Source of the DNA: Thermococcus guaymasensis DSM 11113 | GTDB taxonomy: Archaea; Methanobacteriota_B; Thermococci; Thermococcales; Thermococcaceae | DNA: 64,000 bases | Reading direction: 5' to 3' | Assembly (NCBI RefSeq): GCF_000816105.1 | Contig: NZ_CP007140.1 | Span: 1,204,388 to 1,268,387 of the forward strand | In this document: positions 35,501 through 44,024 of the stretch, in pieces | Position numbering within the stretch: position 1 is the first letter of the stretch | Layout of the letters: the number at the start of each line of letters is the position of its first letter | The notes under the pieces: model-generated | Database searches by the model: none | What the model was told of the DNA's origin: nothing | Seen by the model: the letters and a program-made list of their open reading frames with translations, nothing else | Translations under genes and position numbers: made by a program

Positions 35501-35534
35501 CGGGCGGGGAGGTTGCGGGCCGATGACCCGCCCG
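35501..35534 (+). other. GC-rich hairpin just before the Cas4-like gene
   Basis: CGGGCGGG (35501-35508) and CCCGCCCG (35527-35534) form a perfect 8-bp GC stem around an 18-base loop. It starts right after the box C/D sRNA and ends two bases before the GGAGGG ribosome site of the gene at 35549. It may be a separate RNA domain, a 3' processing signal for the sRNA, or a translation-control hairpin. Confidence 0.45.
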
Positions 35535-35548
35535 CTGGAGGGAAAACG

Positions 35549-36181
35549 ATGGACGGGGGCTTCATTGAGTTCTACGCAAGCGAAGCGCTGAGCTGTCCGA
35601 GGCGGATTTACTTTCGCCTGATGGGCTACCCTGAGAGGTGGCCCGAGTTCGTAAAGGTCCGGTTGAATCAGGGAATAAACACCCACGGCGTCCTCGGGGA
35701 GATACTGAACAAGAGGTTCGGCTTTGAGCTCGAAAAGCACCTTGTTCTGAGGTCGAGGAAACTTGGGTTCGAGATCCACGGCAGAATAGACGCCTTTCGG
35801 GAGTTCCCCATCGAGATCAAGAGCAAAACAAGCCTTCCACGAGTCCCCTACGAGTCCCACCTCGCCCAGCTCAACGTATACCTGCGGTGGGCCGAGGCCG
35901 AATATGGATACCTGTACTACGTCAAGCTCCACGAAAGGCCCCTAAAAGTGATAAGCAAGCTCGACTTCTCGAACTTTCCTGTCATCAAGGGGCCTAACTT
36001 CAGGGCCTTTGAGATACCCTACGACGAGAAGCTCTTCAAGGAGACCCTACGCCACTTCTACAACGTTAAGAAGGCCTACGAACGGGGCAAGCCGCCCAGG
36101 GGGGAGTACTCCTACATGTGCAAGTTCTGCCCCTACCGGTATCTGTGCTACCCAGAAGACAACGGGTTTGAAAAGGGTTAG
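35549..36181 (+). CDS. Cas4-like RecB-family nuclease with Fe-S cysteines, not linked to CRISPR
   Basis: 210 residues with the PD-(D/E)xK exonuclease layout of Cas4: an early cysteine (ALSCPRR), THGVLGEIL, GRIDAFREFPIEIKSK (catalytic Asp and Glu-x-Lys), QLNVYLRWAE (Q-x3-Y type) and the C-terminal CKFCPYRYLC. Together the cysteines would hold one [4Fe-4S] cluster. Cas4 proteins are 5'-3' exonucleases that help CRISPR spacer capture, but no cas gene or repeat array lies in this window, so a general DNA-repair role is as likely. GGAGGG lies six bases before ATG 35549. Confidence 0.8.
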   Translation: MDGGFIEFYASEALSCPRRIYFRLMGYPERWPEFVKVRLNQGINTHGVLGEILNKRFGFELEKHLVLRSRKLGFEIHGRIDAFREFPIEIKSKTSLPRVPYESHLAQLNVYLRWAEAEYGYLYYVKLHERPLKVISKLDFSNFPVIKGPNFRAFEIPYDEKLFKETLRHFYNVKKAYERGKPPRGEYSYMCKFCPYRYLCYPEDNGFEKG

Positions 36182-36258
36182 TGTTGCGCCGGTTTTAACC
36201 CAAGATTCACATGGGGGAGGGCAAAGCTTATAAAAGACACTCCTGTCTATGAGTTCGA

Positions 36259-36335
<77 letters not shown>

Positions 36336-36551
36336 TTCAGCCCTTGCAAAGCAAGCGCTGGCGGAAGTTTGAGTGCTTTTTTAAAGATGGTGAGTTTTAA
36401 AAGGGGTTTTCTACTCGAAGTGCTCTTTTGTGAGTGTAGTGTTTTAGTTGTAAGAAGGCGTCCGAAGGAGCGCGAATAAAGAGTAAACCCTTCTTCTCGA
36501 AAAACCCTAAAGAAACCTAAAGAAATCACAAACTTTGGATGAATAAAATTA
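36336..36551. other. AT-rich gap between tRNA-Arg and tRNA-Asp
   Basis: No convincing gene. Apart from the short hairpin after tRNA-Arg I see only low-complexity A/T tracts; frames across it translate the tRNA in antisense. Confidence 0.4.
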
Positions 36552-36629
36552 TGGCGCCCGGGCCGGGATTTGAACCCGGGTCACGGGAGTGACAGTCCCG
36601 TATGATAGGCCGGGCTACACCACCCGGGC
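36552..36629 (-). tRNA. tRNA-Asp (anticodon GUC)
   Basis: Minus-strand cloverleaf: acceptor GCCCGGG/CCCGGGC, anticodon stem CGGGA/TCCCG with loop CTGTCAC (anticodon GTC), T arm CCCGGGTTCAAATCCCGG, discriminator G, encoded CCA at 36552-36554. It lies seven bases downstream of the 5S rRNA and has no TATA box of its own, so the two are one transcript. Confidence 0.95.
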
Positions 36630-36636
36630 GTTTGAG

Positions 36637-36761
36637 TGGCCGGCGGCGTTCCCGGTTTCCCGCCCCCTCTCGGAGGGCAGTACACCCGGGAACGCTGGCG
36701 GGCTTAACTTCCGGGGTCGAAACGAGACCGGGTGTGACCCCGCCGCTATGGCCGCCGTGCC
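36637..36761 (-). rRNA. rrf: 5S ribosomal RNA
   Basis: Minus strand. Matches the Thermococcales 5S pattern: 5' GGCACGGCGGCCATAGCGG, the central CTCGTTTCGACCCCGGAAG, and TGTACTGCCCTCCGAGAGG. The ends pair (GGC-A-CGGCGGC with GCCGCCG-GCC) to form helix I. Ends are accurate to a few bases. TATA box GTTTATAAAGCC lies near 36778-36789. Unlinked to 16S/23S here, as is usual in this order, and followed by tRNA-Asp. Confidence 0.93.
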
Positions 36762-36812
36762 GATTCATACCTGTCATACCGGCTTTATAAACTTTACGGT
36801 TGGGGAGATGGG

Positions 36813-37487
36813 TCACCACTCAAAGTCATCTATCGGTGGTTTCAGGTGAGTCTCTGGTCTCTTGGTGAGCTTTTCTGGGAGGTTTGCAAAGGCGATTATC
36901 TGGTAGATCTCGGATATCAATAGGAGAATTGCTCCAATTAATATCACGATTGTTAAGACTCCCCACCACAGGAACTTTGCGGTGTTTTGGAAAGCCTCAA
37001 CCCCAGTCAGCTTGTACATTGATTCCCAGGCTTTTTTCTGGAAGTATCCACCCACGATGATGCCGGCCAGGATAATTCCAGCGCCGATTACCAGGAGAGC
37101 AATGCCTTCGCCGGTTAGGTGGGGAGATTCCTCCTCAATTATGGTTATTTCGGATCCTGGCGACATTATGAACTCGTTTTCAATTGAGCTCGTAGAGCCA
37201 GAGGATACAACGAAAGCCGCCGCCATGACTACTACCCCCACTATGAGGGCAACAAAAATAGCGATTATGGCCTTGAGGTAATAGTTGAATGGCCTCCCAT
37301 CGTTGAGTTTGTTCCCTATTCCGTGCAGTGCGATAAGGATGAGGACAAACCCAATGAGAGATAGTAAGCCCCCAACACGGGGTATAATGCCTGCCAAAGC
37401 CAGTATTGAACCAATTAGCCCCATAGTTCTCTCCGTGCTTATATCCACCACATCTCCTCCAGATCCCAAAGTCGCCCCGGCTTCCAT
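36813..37487 (-). CDS. DUF996-type membrane protein
   Basis: 224 residues with about five helices (GLLSLIGFVLILIALHGIG, AIIAIFVALIVGVVVMAAAF, GIALLVIGAGIILAGIIVGGYF and others) and LNDGRPFNYYLKA between the second and third. This matches DUF996, a family of archaeal integral membrane proteins of unknown function. ATG 37487 follows GGTGGTACA. The C-terminal tail (LPEKLTKRPETHLKPP) is cytoplasmic and charged. Confidence 0.75.
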   Translation of the reverse strand: MEAGATLGSGGDVVDISTERTMGLIGSILALAGIIPRVGGLLSLIGFVLILIALHGIGNKLNDGRPFNYYLKAIIAIFVALIVGVVVMAAAFVVSSGSTSSIENEFIMSPGSEITIIEEESPHLTGEGIALLVIGAGIILAGIIVGGYFQKKAWESMYKLTGVEAFQNTAKFLWWGVLTIVILIGAILLLISEIYQIIAFANLPEKLTKRPETHLKPPIDDFEW

Positions 37488-37797
37488 TGTACCACCCAAT
37501 GAAATAATCAGATAAACCTTCTTAAAAAATTATCCCCAAAGAATTGATGAAAACAATGAAGATTACCAGCCTTGATGAGTGGGCTCGTTCGAGGCCTTTA
37601 CATTTTTCTTTTTCAAGCCTCGCCCTTCAAGGCGGGGAGGAGGCCAGAAACTCCTTTATCCTGGTTATCCTAACCTAACATGAACGAGCTTCTTTTCTAT
37701 GGGATAAGCAAAGTCAGTACTAGGCCGCCCCAGTGGAGTACGCATTTGTTAGCTCAAAGCTTATTAACTAGTTCGTGTAGTGGGTGCGGTGGTGGTG
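37488..37797. other. Divergent intergenic region with repeat element and TATA-like sites
   Basis: No gene seen. It holds the second hairpin repeat element (37602-37646), a GGTTA-TCC-TAACC palindrome (about 37662-37674) and a TATA-like CTTATTAACT near 37759 serving the DUF63 gene. Confidence 0.4.
37602..37646 (+). repeat. Stand-alone IS200/IS605 right-end-like hairpin element, copy 2
   Basis: The T/C tract TTTTTCTTTTT leads into a stem 37618-37624, loop CTTCAA and stem 37631-37637 with one G-T pair, then AGGAGGCCAG. Same order and nearly the same sequence as copy 1 (631-674). No transposase gene nearby. Confidence 0.55.
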
Positions 37798-38592
37798 ATG
37801 CTGGAAGCTATCTGGAACTTCTTCAATCAGTACTTCTGGGAGCCGATGTTCACGAGGAGTGGCTACAACGCGGTGAACACATTCGTCTACGCACTGCTCT
37901 TTGGTCTTGGTGTTATCTATTCCTACCGCTACATAATCAAGCCGTTGAAAATCAAGGTTGATGAGAGGCTCTTCTGGGCTGTAACCCCGATGGTAGTCTT
38001 CGGGTCTACCGTTAGAGCCCTTGTTGATGGGGGAGTGCTTCCCCAACACCCCCTTATACTGACGCCGGGCATATTCTTCACGGCGTTCTTCCTCATAGTC
38101 CCGGCCCTCGTCGCGGATGCCAAGCTGAAGACTTACCCAAAAATAACAATAGCATGGGGAACTATTTTGGCGGTATGGGCAAACTACCTCCTCATCACCC
38201 ATGCCAAGAACTGGAAACCGTACGAGCTCACGATGATTCACACCGTGGTCTCGTTTGTGGCCGTCCTGGCGTTCTACAGGTGGAAGCCCTTTGACAGGCT
38301 CTACCTTTACCCTGTCTTAGCCCACTATTTCGATATGGCCTCTACTGTAGTTGGCATTCACTTCTACGGCTACCGCGAGGTGCACTGGATTGAGCACCAC
38401 CTCGTCCAGTGGTTCGGGGCCTACATCTATTACCCCTGGATAACGCTGATCCTAATTGCGGTCTACTACGCCCTCAAATACCTCGTTCCAGATGAAGAGG
38501 AAAGAAAGTTCTGGTACTTGGCGATTTACGTCCTCGGACTGGGCCCTGCAATAAGGGACCCGGCGCAGATGATACTGCAGATAGGGGGCTGA
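37798..38592 (+). CDS. DUF63 family membrane protein
   Basis: 264 residues with seven or eight helices, ending in a GLGPAIRDPAQMILQIGG segment. Typical DUF63 signatures include RALVDGGVLPQHPLILTPGIFF and YPVLAHYFDMASTVVGIHFYG, with a conserved acidic residue and histidines in membrane segments. The family is almost confined to archaea; function is unknown. ATG 37798 has GGTGGTG before it. Convergent with the Ski2-like helicase. Confidence 0.8.
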   Translation: MLEAIWNFFNQYFWEPMFTRSGYNAVNTFVYALLFGLGVIYSYRYIIKPLKIKVDERLFWAVTPMVVFGSTVRALVDGGVLPQHPLILTPGIFFTAFFLIVPALVADAKLKTYPKITIAWGTILAVWANYLLITHAKNWKPYELTMIHTVVSFVAVLAFYRWKPFDRLYLYPVLAHYFDMASTVVGIHFYGYREVHWIEHHLVQWFGAYIYYPWITLILIAVYYALKYLVPDEEERKFWYLAIYVLGLGPAIRDPAQMILQIGG

Positions 38593-38599
38593 GGCCCCG

Positions 38600-41197
38600 T
38601 TATCTCCTTCCTTTTGGCCTGGGCCTGTTCTCCGGTCTTCTATGTCCCCTAGCTGAATGTCCGCGGTAGTTTCCTCCATCTTTGCGCTCTTTGCTCTCCC
38701 CGCTTATCGTCCGCCCCTCTTCTATCTCCTTCCTCAGAATCCTGGCTTCTTCCTCGGCGCCCCTCACGTGTAAGACCCTCGCTATTCTCTCTATCGCTTC
38801 GAGCTTCCTGACGATGCCGTCGAGCCACGTGAAGACGTCGCCTGGGTAAACTATTAGGCCGTAGACCTTCCTGAAGTGCTCCGCTATCTGTGTCGGGTGC
38901 TTCCCGCTTCTGCGGAGCTCGATTATGAGGTTTCCAACGCGCTCCATCGCGTACTCGGTGCAGTCTTCCTCGCCACACATGAAGAACTCCTGGTAGATTG
39001 TGAACAGCCTCTCGGCAGCGTTGGGGCTGAGTTCAGGGATGACCTTGTCGAGCTCATCAAGGATGGATGCAAAGCTCGGCGAGAACACGTTGGCGCTCAG
39101 CCTTCCCCTCACGGCACCTTCAAGCTCCCTCTGGAGCGTCCCGCTCAGGTAGAGGTTCTCGAAGGGGTATAATTTTAGGACAATCCAGCGGGCGGGCTTT
39201 TCGCGGAGGTTCTTCCTTATAAACTCCGCCTCCTTGGGCAGGAGGAAGCTCATGCTGACGGCCCTTCCGTAGGGGGTAACCTCGACGAGGGGCTTTTTGA
39301 GCTTTACGAGGTCAAACTCCTCAAGCTTCTCAAGGACTTTCTCAGCGCTCTGATTGGCCCCGAGACAGCGCTCCTGGACTTCCTCAATGACGTCAAGCCC
39401 CTTGAAGACGCAGGAGTGAGCCAAGACGTTGTCCTGCTCAAGCTCATCGCTCCACTCGACCTGGACGGGCTCTATCGGCGCCGTCAGGAGCTTGAATGCA
39501 ACCTCGTCCTCAGAGCTTTCCATCTGGGCCGAATATTTTCGTCCGGGCTCGACTATGAGGTAGACCCTGCCTTTCTCGTGGTAGAGCGGCCTTCCCGCTC
39601 TTCCGAGCATCTGGTGGAACTCCCTCACACTCAGCCACTTGTTGCCCATTGCGAGGCTCTCGAAGATGACCTGGCTCGCGGGAAAGTCAACGCCGGCCCC
39701 AAGGGCAGCGGTGGTGACCACAACGTCGAGCCTCTGGGCTAAAAACTCCATCTCGGTGAGCTTCCTCTGCTTGTAGGGCAGGCCGGAGTGGTAGGGCTTG
39801 GCTTTGAGACCTTTGCTCGTTAGATAAGCCGAAAGTTCGTGCGTCCTCTTGCGCGAGAATGTGAACACTATTGTCTGGCCCTTGTAGCCCTGCTTCGACT
39901 TCCTCATCGCCTCCGCCCTGCAGAGGTTTGCTATGTGCCTCCACTTCTCCGACTCGTTCCGCACTATGATGATGTGCCTCTCAAGGTCAACGGGCCTCTC
40001 GTCGTAGAGAACGAGCCTCAGGTCGAGCTCTTTGGCCAGCTCCTCAGGGTTGCCCACCGTCGCGCTCAGGCCTATGAACTGGGCCTTCGGGTAGAGCTTC
40101 CTCAGCCTCGCGATTAGTCCGTCGAGCCTCGGCCCGCGCTCCTCGTCGTCGAGGGTGTGTATCTCGTCTATTACAATCGTCCCGACGTTCCCTATCCTCC
40201 GCCCGGCCCTCAGGAGGTAGTCTATCCCCTCGTAGGTTCCCACTATGATGTCCGCGTCTATGCCGGTGTCAACAACAACGAGCTCGTCCTTAGTCTTAAT
40301 CCTGCTCATACCGACTCTTATCGCCACGCGGAGGCCGAGTTTGGAGTAGCGCCTTTTGAAGTCCTCGTACTTCTGGTTTGCTAAAGCGACGAGAGGAACC
40401 AGGAAGAGGAGCTTTTTGCCCCGCATAGCCTTCGGGACGCCGGCAAGCTCGCCGATTAACGTTTTTCCGCTCGCAGTCGCGGAAACGACGAGTAGATTCT
40501 CTCCCTCAAGGAGGCCGTTCTTAACGGCGAGGCTCTGGACGGGGAGGAGCTCGTTAACGCCCTCCTCCTTGAGGACTGATTTGAACTTCTCGGGTAAGGG
40601 GAGCTCATCAACTTTTATCTTTTCGACCTTGACGTGCTTCGCCTTAAGCTCGTCCCACTTCGTTATCTCAGGGTGCCTGGTCGGGTCGAAGCGCGGGTCG
40701 AATGCGTAGAGAACCTTATCCAGGTCCCTAAACCTGTCGAGGAGCTTTTTTGCCTGGTCGAACATCGCTATGCTGTTGAACCTGAAGCGGAGCTCCCTCT
40801 TTAGCTCGTCCTCCGCACAGCGCTCGCAGATGTACTCGCTGCGGTACTTTATCCTGTTGCCCGGCGTCAGCACGGTTATCCTGCCTTCAAGGAGGCACAG
40901 GCGACACAGCTCGGCCTTTTCAACGCGCTTGTTCTGGAGCCTGCGCTTGAAGTAGTCCTCCCACTCGTCCGCATCCACGAGGATGATTCTCGCTCCCCGG
41001 AGGAGCTTTTCTATTTCCTTTGGGTTGCGGTACTGGCTCCCCTCAAGAACCTTGAAGAGCCTTCCCTCCCGCATTATGAGGCGGTATATCCTCTCTGCCT
41101 TGAGGTTCTTCATCTCGCTGAGCTTCTCGGGCTCGTTCTCGATGAAAAACGCTTCAAGCTCGTTTTTCTTCCTTCCGGGTCTGATTACGAACAGCAT
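38600..41197 (-). CDS. ASH-Ski2-type RNA helicase (archaeal Ski2-like)
   Basis: 865 residues, SF2 helicase. The N-terminal region carries a four-cysteine zinc motif (CRLC...CERC). The motor has Walker A SATASGKT, DEIH (VIDEIHTLDD), SATVGN and motif VI QMLGRAGRP; a winged-helix and C-terminal domain follow with another cysteine cluster (CGEEDC), and a basic Arg/Gly-rich tail. Such proteins in Thermococcales are 3'-5' RNA helicases tied to RNA decay. ATG 41197 (GGCGAT four bases upstream) is preferred; ATG 41203 and 41227 are alternatives. The TATA box is at 41281-41292. Confidence 0.85.
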   Translation of the reverse strand: MLFVIRPGRKKNELEAFFIENEPEKLSEMKNLKAERIYRLIMREGRLFKVLEGSQYRNPKEIEKLLRGARIILVDADEWEDYFKRRLQNKRVEKAELCRLCLLEGRITVLTPGNRIKYRSEYICERCAEDELKRELRFRFNSIAMFDQAKKLLDRFRDLDKVLYAFDPRFDPTRHPEITKWDELKAKHVKVEKIKVDELPLPEKFKSVLKEEGVNELLPVQSLAVKNGLLEGENLLVVSATASGKTLIGELAGVPKAMRGKKLLFLVPLVALANQKYEDFKRRYSKLGLRVAIRVGMSRIKTKDELVVVDTGIDADIIVGTYEGIDYLLRAGRRIGNVGTIVIDEIHTLDDEERGPRLDGLIARLRKLYPKAQFIGLSATVGNPEELAKELDLRLVLYDERPVDLERHIIIVRNESEKWRHIANLCRAEAMRKSKQGYKGQTIVFTFSRKRTHELSAYLTSKGLKAKPYHSGLPYKQRKLTEMEFLAQRLDVVVTTAALGAGVDFPASQVIFESLAMGNKWLSVREFHQMLGRAGRPLYHEKGRVYLIVEPGRKYSAQMESSEDEVAFKLLTAPIEPVQVEWSDELEQDNVLAHSCVFKGLDVIEEVQERCLGANQSAEKVLEKLEEFDLVKLKKPLVEVTPYGRAVSMSFLLPKEAEFIRKNLREKPARWIVLKLYPFENLYLSGTLQRELEGAVRGRLSANVFSPSFASILDELDKVIPELSPNAAERLFTIYQEFFMCGEEDCTEYAMERVGNLIIELRRSGKHPTQIAEHFRKVYGLIVYPGDVFTWLDGIVRKLEAIERIARVLHVRGAEEEARILRKEIEEGRTISGESKERKDGGNYRGHSARGHRRPENRPRPKGRR

Positions 41198-41280
41198 CGT
41201 CATCGCCTCAGCCAGCCGTCCACTCATCACACCTCAGAGTCGGGAGGCGTCCTCATCGGCCGCTTCGAGTAGATGGCAGG

Positions 41281-41328
41281 ATTTATAAAGGCTCCCCGTT
41301 ATCTCTCCGTAAGAAAAGCTTATAAACG
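41281..41328. promoter_or_regulatory. Divergent promoters for the Ski2-like helicase and S8e genes
   Basis: A minus-strand TATA box CCTTTATAAAT (41281-41291) and a plus-strand TATA box GCTTATAAACG (about 41319-41329) lie about 30 bases apart. Each predicts a leader of 30-60 bases for its gene. Confidence 0.6.
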
Positions 41329-41379
41329 CACCCTTCAAAGTGGCGTTAGGTTTGACTCAAGATCATTGAGGTGAGAAAG

Positions 41380-41772
41380 ATGGCTATCTGGCAGGGAAGA
41401 TCACTTAAGAAGCCTTCAGGTGGTAGGATCGTCCTCGCTAGGAAGAAGAGGAAGAGGGAGCTCGGTAGGGAGCCTGCTAACACCAGGGTTACCGACAAGG
41501 TTGAGAAGAGGAAGATAATCAGAACCTACGGCGGAAACAGGAAGGTCAGGCTCATTGAGGCCGCCTATGCGAACGTCTTCGAGGGTGGCAAGGGCAAGAA
41601 GGTTAAGATACTCGACGTTATTGAGAACCCGGCCAACAGGCAGTACGCAAGGAGAGACATCATTACCAAGGGTGCAATCATCCAGACCGAGATTGGAAAG
41701 GCCGTGGTCGTTAGCAGGCCCGGCCAGGACGGAGTTGTAAACGCCGTTCTCATCAAGGAGGAGAACGCCTGA
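41380..41772 (+). CDS. rps8e: Small ribosomal subunit protein S8e
   Basis: 130 residues, an archaeal/eukaryotic ribosomal protein absent from bacteria. The N-terminal [18 protein letters not shown] and the basic [11 protein letters not shown] region are diagnostic, as is [19 protein letters not shown] lies four bases before ATG 41380. Monocistronic with a strong TATA box. Confidence 0.96.
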   Translation: MAIWQGRSLKKPSGGRIVLARKKRKRELGREPANTRVTDKVEKRKIIRTYGGNRKVRLIEAAYANVFEGGKGKKVKILDVIENPANRQYARRDIITKGAIIQTEIGKAVVVSRPGQDGVVNAVLIKEENA

Positions 41773-41854
41773 ACTCCTTTCTTTTCCGAAGTTTTTCGTA
41801 GTTTTATGCAAGCCTTATTATACTTTGGCGCCCTATTTGTTTTGGTGTAGACAG

Positions 41855-42772
41855 ATGGAATATTCACGCATCGAGAAAATACTTGCGAGCCTGTTTGTTG
41901 TGTTCCTCCTTCTGGCAAGCATAAACTTCCTGAGGGAGCTTGAGAGCATTCCCCAGCGTCCTAACTATGAGTATTATCAGGAAAAATACGGTGTGAATGC
42001 ACTCCTTGAAAATCAAAGTCGCCTAAGAGAGCTTGACAGACAGCTCTTCGAGGTGTATCAAGAGACCAAAAGCAATTTAACCGAGGCGGAGAGGATTTAC
42101 CTTTTCAAAAGGGAGGAGTATAGGGTCGCACTTGAGAGCGGCAACGTTACCGAGGAGCTGAAGACTGAATACCTGAAAGCGAAGGGGGCCTATGAAACGG
42201 CCTACCGTCAGTACCTCGGGGCAAAAAGCGCCTATGAGCAGACCCACGAGAAGCTTGAAGAAATCAGCTCACAAATCCAGGAGCTCAGGGAGAAGGCAAA
42301 CGAGGAGTATAGAAGGGCCTATGAGGTATACAAACTCAAGGTTCTCCTGCTGAAGCTTTTGTTTGCAGTGCCACTGTTCATGGCGTCGCTTCTGCTCCTC
42401 AGGAGATACAAGAACATCTATACCTCCTCTCTCGTGGCGTATTCGTCGCTGTTGCTCATCTACCTTCTCCTATCCGCGATATGGAGCACGGTTCAGCTTA
42501 TCGGACTTAGTCTCTTCGGAGCGTTCTCGACACTCCTGGCCCTCTACTACCTGAGAAAGGAGTACTTCAAGCCCGAAAGGGTCTACAAGAGGAGGATTGC
42601 CCAGGACAGGTGCTACAACTGCGGGTTCCCCGTAAAGGACGACTACCTGTACTGTCCCAACTGCGGTGCAGAGCTGAAAGAAAAGTGCGAGAGCTGTGGT
42701 GCTCTAAAGCCCATCCACCTTAAGTTCTGCCCATACTGTGGTGCAGAGACCGGAAAGAAGGGAGAAAGTTAG
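41855..42772 (+). CDS. Membrane protein with long coiled coil and C-terminal double zinc ribbon
   Basis: 305 residues. One N-terminal helix (residues about 10-27), a long extracytoplasmic coiled coil (about 45-165), three membrane helices (about 172-245), then two zinc ribbons: CYNCGF...CPNCGA and CESCGA...CPYCGA. The order (sensor-like coil outside, zinc ribbons inside) is suggestive of signalling or assembly, but I recognise no named family. ATG 41855 has GGTG seven bases upstream. Convergent with the NOG1-like gene; stops share TTAG. Confidence 0.7.
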   Translation: MEYSRIEKILASLFVVFLLLASINFLRELESIPQRPNYEYYQEKYGVNALLENQSRLRELDRQLFEVYQETKSNLTEAERIYLFKREEYRVALESGNVTEELKTEYLKAKGAYETAYRQYLGAKSAYEQTHEKLEEISSQIQELREKANEEYRRAYEVYKLKVLLLKLLFAVPLFMASLLLLRRYKNIYTSSLVAYSSLLLIYLLLSAIWSTVQLIGLSLFGAFSTLLALYYLRKEYFKPERVYKRRIAQDRCYNCGFPVKDDYLYCPNCGAELKEKCESCGALKPIHLKFCPYCGAETGKKGES

Positions 42773-43842
42773 AGCTCCCCCCTGAACTTTGAGAGCTCCT
42801 TCTCCATGATCTTTTTCGCAAGCTCCCGAGCTTTGGGCTCGACGATTTCGATAACCCTCTTCTTGAGCTCTTCCAGGCCTTCCCCGGTCAGTGCCGAAAT
42901 TTTAACCGGCTCAAGCCCCGTTGAACGGACGAACTCCTCAACGGCCTTAACCTTTTCCTCGTCTGCAATGTCGACTTTGTTGATGGCCACGATAAACGGG
43001 AACTCGCCGAATTCCCTCAGTATCTCCTCGAAGAGGTGCATCTGCTCCTCGATCGGGAAGCCGCAGTACTCGCTCGGGTCGAAGATGTAGACGATAACGT
43101 CCCCAAGGTGCTTCAGAGCTAAAATCGCCTGCTTCTCCACCTCGTTCCTCTCGCTGAGCGGCCTGTCGAGAAGTCCCGGCGTGTCTATGACCTGGTACTT
43201 GAGGTAGTGCTCCTCGAACTGGCCGACGTTTATGCCCTTGGTCGTGAAGGGGTAGCTCGCTACTTCAGGCCTTGCGTTGGTCAGCGCCCTGAGTAGGGTG
43301 CTCTTGCCCACGTTCGGATGACCCGCTATGACCACCGTCGGGAGCTCCAGGTCAACCACCGGGAGTTCTTTCAGCACGTTTCTGGCCTGGTTGAGGTAGC
43401 GGAGGTCGTCGTCAATCTCGTGGAGTATGTCTGCAACACGGCCGTAGAATGCCCTCCTGAGCTTTGCTATCTCCTTGGGGTCTCTCTCAAAGCGTATCTT
43501 CTCGACGTGCCTCTGCTCAAGGTTTCTGATGGTCTTTACCGCCCAGTTGACCCTCGCTAGGGACTTGTGGAACTGGTCGCGGTCAACGAGCGTGTCAACG
43601 AGCTCCTGGTAGAACTTCGGGAGCGTTGAAACTCCCGGCGTCCTGTCGAGTATCTTCCTCAGGTTGTCGCGGACGACGTTCGAAACGGTTCTAACGCGGA
43701 GCTCTTCCCTCTGCCTCGCCTTGGCCACTTTCCCGCCCGGCGGGTTGTAGGCTGAGGCGGCCCGTTCGGCCCTTCTGAAGGCCTTATCGATGAGCTCGTC
43801 AGCGGTAAGAACCGTCGGCATCTTCTCAAACGGATTCTTCAT
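42769..43842 (-). CDS. NOG1-family GTP-binding protein
   Basis: 357 residues. The N-terminal helical domain (to about 160) is typical of NOG1 (MPTVLTADELIDKAFRRAERA). The GTPase domain has G1 GHPNVGKST, switch SYPFTTKGINVG, G3 DTPGLLDRP, G4 NKVD, G5 SALTG. In eukaryotes NOG1 acts in 60S assembly, so ribosome biogenesis is the likely role. ATG 43842 follows GGAGGGGTGAGA; a longer frame begins in non-conserved sequence. Confidence 0.9.
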   Translation of the reverse strand: MKNPFEKMPTVLTADELIDKAFRRAERAASAYNPPGGKVAKARQREELRVRTVSNVVRDNLRKILDRTPGVSTLPKFYQELVDTLVDRDQFHKSLARVNWAVKTIRNLEQRHVEKIRFERDPKEIAKLRRAFYGRVADILHEIDDDLRYLNQARNVLKELPVVDLELPTVVIAGHPNVGKSTLLRALTNARPEVASYPFTTKGINVGQFEEHYLKYQVIDTPGLLDRPLSERNEVEKQAILALKHLGDVIVYIFDPSEYCGFPIEEQMHLFEEILREFGEFPFIVAINKVDIADEEKVKAVEEFVRSTGLEPVKISALTGEGLEELKKRVIEIVEPKARELAKKIMEKELSKFRGEL

Positions 43843-44024
43843 TCTCACCCCTCCCTCAATCTCGCGGAGAAAAGGTTGGAGATGGGATTTAAAAAGGTAT
43901 TTAGTTGGAGATGCCCTATTGTGAAGTCCGGCGGCTCTGAAAGGGTTTGGGTAACTACTCTTATCGCGGCAGTAGTCAGGGAAAAGTTTATCTCTACGGA
44001 GAGATACCAAATTTAGTGATCGGT

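Noticed and set aside
35504-35514. GGGCGGGGAGG near the GC hairpin as a fourth copy of the IS605-like repeat
   Set aside because: Only 11 bases match; the T/C tract, TTCA loop and tail are missing.
37662-37674. GGTTA-TCC-TAACC palindrome as an operator
   Set aside because: Arms of only five bases, single occurrence and no defined position relative to a promoter; too weak to call.
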